Origin: Lepidurus packardi
Taxonomy: Eukaryota; Arthropoda; Branchiopoda; Notostraca; Triopsidae
Length of the DNA: 64,000 nt
Assembly (NCBI GenBank): GCA_023053545.1
Contig: JAKZAN010000002.1
Span: 976,375 to 1,040,374 of the forward strand
Direction: 5' to 3'
The position numbers were made by a program, and so were the translations under genes. Of this stretch, positions 11,112-21,860 are shown piece by piece (the first letter of the stretch is position 1; every line of letters starts with the position of its first letter). Below the pieces are notes generated by a model that saw only the letters and a list, made by a program, of their open reading frames with translations, did not search any database and was not told the origin of the DNA.

Positions 11112-11805
11112 TTTAAGAGCTATTATGCGCGAGAGCCTGAGTAGCTATCGTAGCGTTAGCGTAGACACTATCTTGTATTTTTTTGTTCATTATTATGTTA
11201 CTGTGTTTTGGGTTATTTTTTTTAAATTTATTTTTACAGATTGAAAATTTATTTTTTTCAGATTAAATTTATTTCAGAAGTGAAGTGTCTTTTTTTCTAG
11301 GAAAATGAACCAAACTTGTTTGTAAGTTTTTTGTGCAGACCGATAGTTATATAATTTTTACAGAACATTCGGTTTCTTTATAATATATTAATTGCATTCT
11401 CACAACAAATTACTTTTAAAATTACAAGCCGCTCATTTTTTATTTAACCGCTGTTGGCGTAAATTTACAATGAACAACTGTAAAAAAGAATACAAAAATT
11501 TGTTGTAACAAAAATAAAAAAATTATTTGTAAAATTAAAACGTTAATAATAATTATCTTTACAACAAAAAGTTTTATTTTACAGCAAGTTTCAAGTAATA
11601 CTTTTACAATATTGTGTTGTATTTTTACCACAAATTGCACTATATGAAATACTATGTTTCACTGTAAATTTACGGATATCATAGTACGTTAAAATACAGC
11701 AAAAACTTGTAATTTATATTATGATAACATATCAGTAAATGTTTTACTGTAAATTCAGGGTGAATTTTGCGCTACTACGAATTTGTCGTAAATTAACCAA
11801 GAAAA
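11112..11805. repeat. AT-rich subterminal region of the EnSpm-like element
   Basis: Many copies of TGTAAA and TTTACA in both orientations, often as TTTACTGTAAA-type pairs (for example near 11470, 11605, 11670 and 11750). Dense short subterminal repeats are where CACTA transposases bind in known elements. No gene is seen. Confidence 0.6.
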
Positions 11806-11816
11806 TTTTTACAGTG
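11806..11816 (-). repeat. Right terminal inverted repeat of the EnSpm-like element
   Basis: TTTTTACAGTG, the inverted copy of the left end, followed by the second TT of the target duplication. Confidence 0.8.
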
Positions 11817-13854
11817 TTCGGCAAAAAGACTGAAGCAATCAGTATCAGAATATTCTAGATACTCGTGGTCCGGTTGTTTTTCAAGACTAGCCAATGCAGC
11901 GAATTTCTCGCGCAGCGGATTACAAATGATTAAATCCTGCTTTTCTGCTTCTTTGCGCAGTTTGTTTGCTATAGAGAAAAGAAACTTGAAGGGTTCTTCT
12001 GGAGTACAGTTACCACTTTCAATAGATTTAATTTCATTCCTAACCAAAAGCTTACTGTAGGCGGAACAGAACTGTGTTGCAGTTGGGTTATCATTAAATC
12101 CCCCTTTGCAACGGATCATTCCGAAAAACATTTCTAAATGATCCTGGCTAAACGCATAGGTGCGCAAATATTGCATCCTACCATTTTCTATCAAGTAGTC
12201 GTACAAACCTCGAACACTTTGCATACAAATTAAAACCCCTAAAAATCCTGTTTTTCGGCCACTGTTCAAAATACAACGCGGCTCTCCGTCGTGTGAATCG
12301 TAAATATACAGCTTTTCAATTAAACTCTCTATTTCTTCAAAGCGGGAAAAAATTCCATTTGAATTTTGTTTCATTAATGCTCCTTTAAATGACGGAGCAT
12401 TAGGAAAATGACTATTTAAAACATCAAAAGATCGTTAATGGCCAAAAGGAACAACTCAGTGTGGGCCGAATCAGCAAATTCATGAATACCATTCACCCGA
12501 CAATGCTCTAAAAAGCTTCCAAGGAAGCTTCCATGGAAGCTTCCATCCCTCATTTAGACAGGACACCATAAAGACTAACGCTTCGCGAGCTTCTGGTAGA
12601 CTGTCGTCGTCGATATGGTCACCCATATCAATTCTACCGACAAATCTTTTTTTGTTCTGGTCATATTCGACGTGATTGCGGATATGCATCTCGTCAAATA
12701 TGAGAGAGCAGTACATGGTTTTGTCTGGGCTTTGTCTTTTCTTTTCTTCCAAAACATAAAGTGCATGATTCGTAAAACCAGGTGAGCCGTCAAGACTTCT
12801 GTACCATTTTGCGATAGTTTTCGGATGAGGCAAAACATTTAGTAGCTTAGTTCTAACATATTCGTAGGCTCACACGGAGTGGAAGTGTAGAGTGGTTGCG
12901 AAAACTTTCCGTTCATCACTAAATTGCAGCCTAGAGCCTTTATTGCCTTTCTTCAGCAAACTGGTCAAATGTGTGCCAGCAACTGTCCCAGACAAGCAGC
13001 TATTTATTGTTTCCACTCCAGCCTCCGATAAGCCCTCTCTTTTTAATTCCTCAACCATTGTCTGTTGATCATTAATTTTTACCGAAGCTCTTCTATTTCT
13101 CATTCTAAGTGCACAAATATGCCTGTGTTTTGTTTTTTGCTGAACTTGTTGAAGTTGAAGCTGTTTTAACAACCGTTCCTGTTGCTTTATTGTTAGTGGG
13201 AGGATAATTTTATCATCCAGCCTTAGCTTTTTAGGTCGACCAGGTCTTAAAAACTGGAGCTTGCGCTTCACTGTCGAGCGAATTTTTTTCTTTGCTAAGT
13301 GAGTCGGTTTACAATCAAAGGATAATAAATTGCATGGTGTAACGCAGCTGCGATCCGTAGGCCACAACTGCTCGCTTGAGCCTTCAATCCGATCACTGAC
13401 CATAACCAATTCATCGAGTAGGTCAGGGACCTGATCAGACTGAGCTAAACTGCAATCTAAGGGGCACTCTGAAAAACTCGTACTTGGACGATTACTTTTA
13501 GCGTAATTATGGTCTAAGGTACAAGTAGTCGCAGAAATTTGGGACGTATTTACATAACAACCGTCAGTATGTTTGGTACCAATTCGATAAAAAATAGTAG
13601 GCACCACCCCGTCTTTGAGCAAACGCTTTTTTTTTCACGTAAACAAAACTATCACTCGCAAAGTGTTTCGAGCAAACTTTTTGACGAGAATCACAAGGGT
13701 CCAAGACACAGCTTACGTGCCCATCTAACGCACTTCTCCACTTAATAAGCTTATCACTCGACTTCGGTAGTTTGTGGAACCTAACAGAGCTATTCTGTGA
13801 TTTCTTGAGAGGAACCTTGTTTCCACAGTACTTCACTATGCACACAGCCGGCAT
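11817..13854 (-). pseudogene. P-element/THAP9-like transposase, N-terminal and central parts
   Basis: Translation starts at 13854 with a THAP zinc-finger DNA-binding domain: MPAVCIVKYCGNK, then VRFHKLPKS, KWRSAL, and VCSKHFxxDSF with the C2-CH ligands. A frame slip in a run of A/T near 13625 separates it from a long linker (13622-12870). The transposase core follows at 12833-12480 (LIFDEMHIRxHVEYD, RFVGRIDMGDHIDDDSLPEAREALVFM). Part of the catalytic region is then replaced by a small repeat insert, and the C-terminal block 12374-11817 (YLRTYAFSQDHLEMFFGMIR, CKGGFNDNPTATQF) follows. The gene continues at 4543-4025 beyond the inserted element. Normal function would be DNA cut-and-paste transposition; this copy is dead several times over. 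Confidence 0.8.
12513..12545. repeat. Tandem GGAAGCTTCC palindromes in the P-like gene
   Basis: Three adjacent AAGCTTCCA-type units form overlapping HindIII palindromes. They encode a stuttering WKLPWKLPWKL and are followed by loss of the expected catalytic segment, so they mark the edge of a deletion with filler DNA. Confidence 0.6.
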
Positions 13855-16404
13855 TTGTTTCCTAAAAAGGGTATGTCAAAAACACTTACTATTATTCACG
13901 ATAAATTTCCTCAAATATACTGGATTACGAAAAGAGACCACCAAACTACCAATTTGTGTGATAAAATGTGTGATAAACTGTGATATAAAATGAGGCGGAA
14001 AAACATACCAGTTTCTCTAGACGAAACACTACAATTTGGATTGAGATGTAGTTATTAATAGACACAAGGATAGTCGAATATATGTAGTCAATGCAGGGAT
14101 GTAATCAACAAGCACAACACATCAGAAACAATGTTAAAATGGACGACGAAGACGATACAATTGCTAAATCAGGAATGCAGCTCCAAGAAAGTAGTTCCCG
14201 GATTTTGCTGCTTTCATTCAGCGGGGAAAGTTTCCTTTCTAGAGAAAGTACTCGAAAGAATATCAAGTGAAGCACGTACTAAACAGGACAATAATAAAAT
14301 AACAAGTAAATCCTTAAACTGAATGTATGGCATTTCCATGATCAGAACAGCCGTTTCCAACGTGAATTGCGCCTATATTGTGATAAATAATTATTTCCGT
14401 ATTACTGCCATTAGCCCAGATATTACAAGTTCTGACTTGTAAAAAAATTGCATTTTACATCAGATATAAACTGAAATTATAATATTTGATTAAGCGCAAC
14501 GATAAGATCACATTAGTCACATTAGTCCTAAAAAAGTACGTGTTCAATACACCAAGTTCTCAAATTCGTATATACCGCTGCTGGTTGTAATTGATTCATG
14601 TTTATAATATTGTATTGCCATTTGAGAAGTTCTTAGTCAATAAGCTTAACCAACGATATCGATCTGTAATGTACAGCCAATCAGCGACAAGGACTTGCAT
14701 CGCAATCTTACAGCCAATCAGCAGCAAGGACTCCCTTATGCAGTCCTTCCTTTTCGCTGCATTTTGGTGTAACAGACTTCTGACAGGGACCTTACCCCCT
14801 TGGGAAGCTCATATGAGCTAGGGAATCGATTTATCCATATTGCGATCGATTTACGTTTGAAACTCATTTTTATATTTCCCGCCATAAGCAAGGGGTTGGT
14901 CAAGCAGGTCTAATCAATCCTGTCATTTCAGGTAACTAGCCAGCAGCTTCGAAAAGTGGTAACAAAAGGACAATAAGGAAGGGGCTGCATGTTCCCTCAA
15001 AGTATATCTTTACTCTGTGAACTATACTGACACCGTGGAGCAGAAAATGTGGTTCTACAGGTTTGCTTTACTTTCAATTAATAGAACAAAATATAGTAGA
15101 GTCGCCAAACAAATCGTCATCGCCAAATCCCTTGTCACCAGTTCATGTTTTTAAGTCGCCAATTTTTGGGAAAAATCGCCAAGTCTGGCCACACTGGGCT
15201 CATTCAGCCAGTGCTACGGTATTCACAACATTGAGGGAAAAATAAGTAGAAGACCCAATCACGCGTTGTGGGTATTATCCATAACACTACAGTAGCGCCA
15301 CCTAAAGATTGCAGTTGTCGAAACGGTATCTTCTGATCACCTGCCTGTGTGACGGCTGCGCCGTGGCAAAACTGAAAAACTTAGCGACCATTGCTGTGGC
15401 CGGTTCTCGAATCTTTGCTAGGAAGATTTTGGATTAAACGTAATTCCTTTATGCTACAAACGAGTTTTTTCCATGGCTATTTCATGCCCTTGTATTCCAT
15501 GGGTTAGATTTTGGTGGATATCCATGCCCACATATTCTATGGAAATTTTTCCCTGGCTGTCCATGCCTTTTTGCCAACGGTAGATATCACATAATTGTTT
15601 TCCTTCTATTTTGTATCTATTCCATGGAAGATTTTTCCGTGCCAATCCAAGCCTTTTTACCCATGGAAGTTTTTCCCGAGGCTTTCCATGTCCACGCTGC
15701 TGTCAGCGTGGACGTTGACAATTTCGGGAATATATTTTTGTTTAGTTGCGTCAAATCTTGTATTTGCCTCCAACCTTAGTTAACCTTGGTTATGTATATA
15801 ATGGTACATAATGGTATATGTATATAATGGTATATAACGCTTATGGTATAAATAGTTTTCTAACAAAAGGCGAACTTAAAAGTAAACAAAATTTAATTCG
15901 AAACATAATAATACGTAGTTTCATAAAAATATCATAGACTTTCATAAAATTCAACTACTATAACCACAATATAAAGGTTTTCACAGTATGGTAACTGGGG
16001 GTATCTTCCAATGTAAAGGGATTAAAACGATTTTCTCGGTCTCAAGAGGGTGTGGGGGTAACAAGGAACATAGGAGGGATGGATTCACAGACTTGCCCAT
16101 CCTACCCCAGAAGTAGGTATTCCAAATCTACTAAAAAAGGGTTCGAAAAGAGAACAAAACATTCACAAAACGGGGGACTGGTGACCTTTCTCTCTAGGGA
16201 GTTTGGGGCTGACGTAAGATTCGATAGCATTGCGCGAATTCGAAAGTTTTTCTCCCAGAAATGATTATGCTGGATCTTGGTATTAAAGTCTTACGGTAAT
16301 CTCTTTCACTTCACATTGCTTGCTAATCCGTAAAGAAAGGCACGCACTTTTTACGTTCTACTGTTTTTAATTTCACATAAATAACGTCGTCTCATCGTCG
16401 AGTA
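13855..16404. other. No gene seen; contains degenerate repeats
   Basis: No coding frame of this 2.5-kb stretch shows a recognisable protein. A pair of short direct repeats (TACAGCCAATCAGC) lies at about 14672-14725. A degenerate minisatellite lies at 15456-15695 and a TATAATGGTA-type repeat at 15790-15850. The left part may hold the 5' flank of the P-like element. Confidence 0.4.
15456..15695. repeat. Degenerate minisatellite with CCATGG/CCATGCC core
   Basis: About four imperfect units of 50-65 bp share TTCCATGG, ATTTTTCC and CCATGCCTTTTT blocks. Divergence between the units is high. Confidence 0.45.
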
Positions 16405-17983
16405 TAGGGAAACCACAGTGGGCTAATCCTTACCCGTGGGATTAATTAAAATTTGCTCGTTCGAACCCGCTCCTCTCTAAAACCAAACCAAAACTAAGGA
16501 AAGTAGAATCCTAATTTCTCCGAGGTGGGGTTATTTTTGTGAAAGGTAATATTACTAGTCTATATCATACTTGCATGTCAGATTCTAATAAACATGGCTC
16601 CTCATCTGACATCAGACAAAAAGGGAGAAACTCTTGGAATGAGAAATAGTGGTATTTCGATAAAACAAATAGCGTTGAGGTTAAATGTAAGCAAAGCAAC
16701 AGTGCAAAGGTGAGTTAATCGGAAAGAAAACGAAGGAAAAGTGGAGAGGAAGGTAAGAATGAAAATGTTTGTTAAACAAAATTTTCAATGTAATATTGTA
16801 GGTTGGCTCTGCTGGTCCAGAAATATTAAGCGTAAATGAGAAAATCAACTTGATTGCTGCTTCCGTAGCATATCCAACTTTGCCAATGAGAGAACTTGTT
16901 CAACTTTCTGGCCAGGAACATGATATTTCAACGCAAACAGGATCCAGAATTCTGGCGAAAGCAGGTATCAGATCTCGAAGACCCGCTAAGAAATTTATTC
17001 TGTCAGAGCGACACAAAGAAGCTAGAGCTCGGTGTTGCGAACAATTCCGAAATCGGGATTATGAATATTGGGCAAGTGTTGTTTTTTCGGACGAAACAAC
17101 AATTTCTTCTGTTTCCAACAAACCTAATATAGTTTATCGCGAGGTAATTACTACTTCGGCTAATAAGATTCATCATCACATCAGTTGCACAATTTCTTAG
17201 AGAAACAAGCGCTATAGCGATGAGATGCTGAGGGACAGTTGTCGAAGTGGGAGGTTTTCAGTATCTGCGTTTGCCTGGTTTTCTGCTACTACTGGATTTA
17301 GTTCTCTTACGAGAATCACAAGAAAATTTAATGCGGAAAATTATGTCGAGATTCTTTCTCAAGAACTTCCCGTAATGCGCGAAGCACTCGGTGATGCCTT
17401 GGTTTTTCAGCAAGACAATTCACCTGTGCATACAGCAAGATCAGTTAGAACGTACCTTACTGAACAAGGCATTACGCTTCTACCACATCCTCCACTATCA
17501 CCCGATCTCAACCCATAAAGCATGCCTGGGCCATGCTGAAGCGAAGGGCTAAAGTAAAATTTCTATCAATTAAAAAAATCACAGTGTTTTTTTAATAGCA
17601 CTTCGACCTTACGCGGAAAAGAAGAACTCTGGGTTCAAGTCCTTCGTGTATGGGATGAAATATTGGAAGACCCTGATTTTTGGACCACATTAGCAGAATC
17701 AATGCCAAGAAGGTTGGAGATGTGCCGTGATAACAATGGAGGCATTACAAAATATTAAGAGGAAAAGCCAGCAGCTCACTTTCAATTTTTTTTTGGGGGG
17801 AGAGGTGTTTGGCAAGAGCATTTCTGTAAGTGTATTTTCTCTGTTCTACAGCCCAGGGTTAAAACGGATTCCGCTTTCAAAACGTTTCGGTTTGGTTTTT
17901 AGACAGGAGACCTACAAATCGGTTCGTTAAGCAGTCTTTAATTAATCCCACGGCTAGGGGATTAGACCACTGTGGTTTCCCTA
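16405..17983 (+). mobile_element. Tc1/mariner-like element A, 1.58 kb
   Basis: The terminal inverted repeats of about 48 bp begin TAGGGAAACCACAGTGG at 16405 and end with the mirror sequence at 17983. TA is present on both sides (16403-16404 and 17984-17985). The transposase gene inside lies in the plus direction and is broken. It is related to element B, 27 bp downstream. Confidence 0.85.
16594..17758 (+). pseudogene. Tc1-like transposase of element A, interrupted by introns and stops
   Basis: It starts MAPHLTSDKKG with a helix-turn-helix (ISIKQIALRLNVSKATVQR), then an in-frame TGA, then an intron (about 16751-16801). The middle exon holds RPAKKFILSERH and the first catalytic Asp in VVFSDET. 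A second intron lies at about 17142-17200. The next exon carries the second Asp (FQQDNSPVHTAR) and SPDLNP. Just after this a base loss gives a stop at 17516-17518 where IEHxW with the third acid should follow. It ends with CRDNNGGITKY at 17758, the usual Tc1 end. It is non-functional. Confidence 0.75.
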
Positions 17984-18010
17984 TACTCGTTTTTTTTGGA
18001 AGGTATAGTA

Positions 18011-19770
18011 CAGTGCTGAGCAAAGAAAACGAGCCACCTAAAACCACAGAGGTCTAATCAGGCCTCTCGAGGCTGATTTACCCTCATTAGTTGGCGAAAG
18101 CGATTAAAGCAATCGCTTACAAGGTGAAAATAGGCCAAGGAATGTTACAATGCAAAATAAGTGAGATCCACTATTGGAAGTATAGAAGTAGCCTGTTGGC
18201 TTCTTTTCCAGGCTGCTTGTCAATCTCTGAGGAGAATGTCCTAGATTTTGTTGGGCTGCGGGGTAAAGAAAATTTTCCACGGCTTGTTCCCGGACATGAG
18301 TTGTCGTTTTGGCCTAAGCTGTTTTCCTGGGCATATAGGGGCAACATAACAGTTTGTAGTCAGTTTGAATGTGGAAATGGCACCACATCTTACTAAAGAA
18401 CAGAAAGGTGTAATTATTGGGATGCGAATGTCAGGATCGCCTTTACGAGAAATAGCGAGAATAGTTAATGTGAGTAAAGCGACCATTAGTAAGTGGATGC
18501 AGCGATACTCTGATGAAGGCACAGTGGACCGAAAGGTAAAATACTTCTTTAAAGAAAAAATATATTTTAAAATCGTATTGTATTATAATTAGTTCGGATC
18601 AGGTCGGCCACTTGTTTTAAACGATGAGGGAAAAATAAACGTGATTGCGGCAAGCGTGTCCAACCCAGCAGTCGATATGTCAAAAGTTATAGATATGGCT
18701 GGTGTGAGTGCCTCCAGATTTACTGGCTACCGTGTGTTAAAAGAGAAGTAGGGTTACGCTATAGAAGGCCAGCACGTAAATTCCTGCTGTCAGACAGACA
18801 TAAGGAAGCAAGGATGCGTTTTTCTGAGAATTTCGTCAATGTTAATGAAAACTACTGGATGGCAGTCGTTTTTTTTTACGAAAGCACTATTTAACCATTA
18901 TTTGCACTATTTCGTCCGAACCAAATGATCCAATTCGCGTTTACAGAGAAGTAGGAAGTTAAATTGTAAAGAGTAATTATAAGCAGCAGTTTTTACAATC
19001 AAATTTTCTTTTCGTTAGAAAGGTCAACGATTTTCAGAGCAAATGGTTCGCGAGAATGGTAGGAGCGGAAGGTATTCTGTTTCAGTATTTGCGTGGTTTT
19101 CAGCGGTGACCGGGTTAAGCCCGCTAATAAGAGTACCGAAGAATTTTAACAATTACGAGTATCGAGAAATTTTGGCGAGCGAAATTCCAGTCATGCGCAC
19201 GCTTATAGGCGATACATTCGTGTTTCAGCAGGACAACTCGCCTATCCATATGGCGAACACGGTTAAAAACTGGCTTCGGAAAGAAGGCGTGACACTTTTA
19301 CCCCACCCACCCAGGTCGCCAGATCTTAACCCAATTGAGCATATCTGGAGTATGTTGAAACGAGAAATTAAGTAATATAAATATCCTTGATTTTAAACTC
19401 CACTAACATGTCCTTATTAGCCAATCCAACATTAGAAACGCAGATACGCTTTGGGAAGAAGCTAACCGAGTATGGGAGCAATTAGCCGATAATTCTGACT
19501 TCTGGCTTAAGCTCGTGGACTCCATGCCACGGAGACTGTCTGGGTGCATCGATAACAATGGCGGCATTACTAAGTATTAATAGATCACATGAACAATTTG
19601 GCAATTTGAACAGTTTTGGTGATAAAACTTTCGGTTAAATTCTTCCTCGAACAATACAATTATTAATAGTTGGTTTAAGCTCTTGCACTACCTAATGAAG
19701 GTTAATCAGCCTCGAGAGTCCTGATTAGACTTCTGTGGTTTTCTGTGTCTCAATTTTTTACTCAGCACTG
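18011..19770 (+). mobile_element. Tc1/mariner-like element B, 1.76 kb
   Basis: Ends CAGTGCTGAG at 18011 and CTCAGCACTG at 19770, with inverted repeats of about 80 bp and flanking TA (18009-18010, 19771-19772). Inside is a transposase gene with the same exon layout as element A, so both come from one intron-containing lineage. Confidence 0.85.
18377..19580 (+). pseudogene. Tc1-like transposase of element B
   Basis: Exon 1 (MAPHLTKEQKGVI, ISKWMQRYSDEG) ends at about 18534 with a GTAAAA donor. Exon 2 from about 18595 starts FGSGRPLVL but meets a stop at about 18750. The exon from about 19020 to 19372 is clean and contains VFQQDNSPIHMANT and SPDLNPIEHIW, the second Asp and the third acidic region. 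The last exon (about 19422-19580) ends with GCIDNNGGITKY. The first catalytic Asp region near 18870 is damaged (FFYESTI in place of the usual SDE motif). It is non-functional. Confidence 0.75.
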
Positions 19771-19779
19771 TACATATAT

Positions 19780-20160
19780 TCCTCCTTTCAAATACAGCAT
19801 CAGTCTTGACCTGAACATCGCGAATGCTACAGAGAAAAGGGGAAAGAAAGTATCTTTAAGGTAGTCTACTAGACAGTTTCTTAACTTATATTGACGTTCT
19901 GGTTCAATTTTCCATAATCCTAATACATTTTCCATGTTAAAGGTTACTCCGATCTGTTCTACTCTTCTCCTCCATTATTCTCTTTCGTATCCGTATGATG
20001 GGCAATACAGCAACCTGTGTTCCACTGTGTCTGTTGTTCCCTACAGTTTTCACAGATATCTGTGTCTTTAGGCTTAAATCTCTTCGTCCACCAACCCAAC
20101 TTTGCATGTTTGCTTCTTATTCTTAAGAGCGATACGGCTACTCTTCTATTCAAAGTTATA
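19780..20160 (-). pseudogene. 3' remnant of an I-like LINE
   Basis: Minus-strand reading gives RRVAVSLLRIRSKHAKLGWW and KDTDICENC, the same C-terminal Cys/His region that ends LINE 1 (2510-2640) and LINE 2 (30470-30600). Only this end is present. Confidence 0.7.
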
Positions 20161-20485
20161 TTAATAGGACTATTTTTATTTATTTAGTTTGTTATGATAT
20201 ACATTGTCTGAATAAGCGTTACTACAGCCTTTCGATTAAAAGTATTTCAATACTTAAATACTTGGCAGAAAGTGTTTTACCCAATGAACTGCAGCTAAAG
20301 CGTTTAGATTTCTTTCACCCTTTTGCGATTTACCTAATTATGAAAGCTCCCTAATAACGTTTTTATTTCCGCTGCCGTCAATATACAGGATAACTATCTC
20401 ATCACAGGGAGATTTATCAAGCAGAGATTGATAATATCAAGCGAGATTTACGTTAAAACATAATTTTTAAAAGATGAAGTAAACT
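20161..20485. other. No gene seen
   Basis: AT-rich sequence between two LINE copies. It ends with AACTACCAT, the left target duplication of the next LINE. Confidence 0.5.
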
Positions 20486-20508
20486 AACTACCATAACTAA
20501 CTTCATTC

Positions 20509-21860
20509 ATGGAGGATCAACAAAGTGTACCACCTGAAACTTTCACATACCTGTGTACTGGGTGTGATAAGCCATTCAAGAAGGGCCATCATGCCCAAAA
20601 ACATTGTGACAAATGTACGCCAAGAAGAAGGCACAGTGTCGGGGAATTTATGCCGGGCCTACCAAGAGAAAAGAAGTCTTTATAATCCAAGAATCGGATA
20701 ATCCGTCCAAACAGACAAAAAACGACTGTTCTCAACATCCGTCCTTTTCCAACATCGATGTTGACGTGGCCATCCAACAAAATGCCAACCTTCAAACCCA
20801 AACCAACCCTGAAGTTTTTGAGACAATCTCAAGAACATTAATTAAGCAACAAGAATCGATTGACAGTCTAACGAAAGCTACTGTCCAACTGAAAAACGAG
20901 TTAACAAACATCAGACCTCTTGCCGAATTAGTTCCAACTCTTTTAGAAGAAATTCATCAGTTGAAAACTATTCTAAAAGCGAATCAAGGAATCTCAACCA
21001 GTGGCACAGATAAAGTCCCATCTTTTGCCAAAATTGTGAAGAGCAAAGCTCCAGTCAATACGAAAACCGCAACTATCAAACAGCTTCCATCTATTCCCGT
21101 AGTTGTAGACAAAAACATGGAGTTTTCCATTATTATCGAACAAGAGCACGAAAACAAAAGGAATGAGTCATTTAACAGGAAACAGCTTCTTGAAACCTTC
21201 GAAGAGGATCTGACAAACGTGGCGGCCGATATCCCAAAACCAGCTCTCATTAGGAAAACGAACTCAAACAGACTTCAATTGATTTTCTCCTCACAAGAAG
21301 AAAAGCAAAAAGCAGAACCACGCCTGAGTTCGATTAACCTCCCTAAGTTGGGCCCTGTTCATACGATAAAGAAAAAAGAAAATAACAAGATAGTTGTTCA
21401 CCAAATACCTCGATGCGTAACGGTCCAAAACATTGCAAAGCACCTCACTGAAAAGAATGCCATACTAGCTGGTAACTCCCTCAAAGACTCAAACATCAGC
21501 TGGCTAAACCCCAAAAGCGAAAAAGCGTTCGGGTCCTTAGTCATTGACGTCATCTCAACGGACTACAAAGCTAAAATACTCGGCCAATCTTATCTTCTCG
21601 CTTTCAACCGAATTGCCCCTGTCGAAGAATTTATTTCTTTAGCCATCCTTCAATGCTTCAAATGCCAGAAGTACGGTCATATGGCCACCAGATGTCCATC
21701 GACGACACAAATATGTGCGAAATGCTCCGGCCATCACTCACTTAAATCCTGCGTCTCAAACAATACAAAGTGCGCAAATTGCAATGGGAAACACGCCTCT
21801 ATGTTCAAAGAATGCCCCATACGCCAAGAATTCCTCAAAAATCTGTCAAAAGCTAAGTAA
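20509..21860 (+). CDS. LINE 3 ORF1: gag-like zinc-knuckle protein
   Basis: The open frame from the ATG at 20613 gives 415 residues. An upstream ATG at 20509 opens a short N-terminus with a CTGC...CDKC Cys motif that is one frame off, so a 1-nt shift near 20615-20640 probably trimmed the original start. A predicted coiled coil lies at about residues 65-115 of the 20613 frame. An RNA-binding-like region follows, then three CCHC-type knuckles at the C-terminus (CFKCQKYGHMATRC, CAKCSGHHSLKSC, CANCNGKHASMFKEC; nt 21655-21815). Its role would be to coat LINE RNA. The stop TAA is directly followed by the ATG of ORF2. Confidence 0.8.

Larger units (their letters stand above)
4544..11816 (+). mobile_element. 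CACTA/EnSpm-like DNA transposon, 7.27 kb, two genes
   Basis: The ends are CACTGTAAAAAATT at 4544 and its mirror AATTTTTACAGTG at 11816, with 11 matching outer bases. The CACTG start, the 2-bp TT duplication on both sides (4542-4543 and 11817-11818) and the many TGTAAA/TTTACA motifs near both ends fit animal CACTA/EnSpm elements. Inside lie a zinc-finger transposase-like gene (6670-9317), a SAM-domain gene (9424-11111) and a LINE remnant on the other strand. Removing the element restores the frame of the surrounding P-like gene, so both boundaries are well supported. The superfamily name is inference from ends and protein signatures. Confidence 0.8.

Noticed and set aside
16455-16475. GTTCGAACCCGC as a tRNA B box
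   Set aside because: No A box or cloverleaf upstream; it lies within the Tc1 element.
18241-18522. Minus-strand ORF of 93 residues across Tc1 element B
   Set aside because: Shadow of the transposase helix-turn-helix exon in plus.
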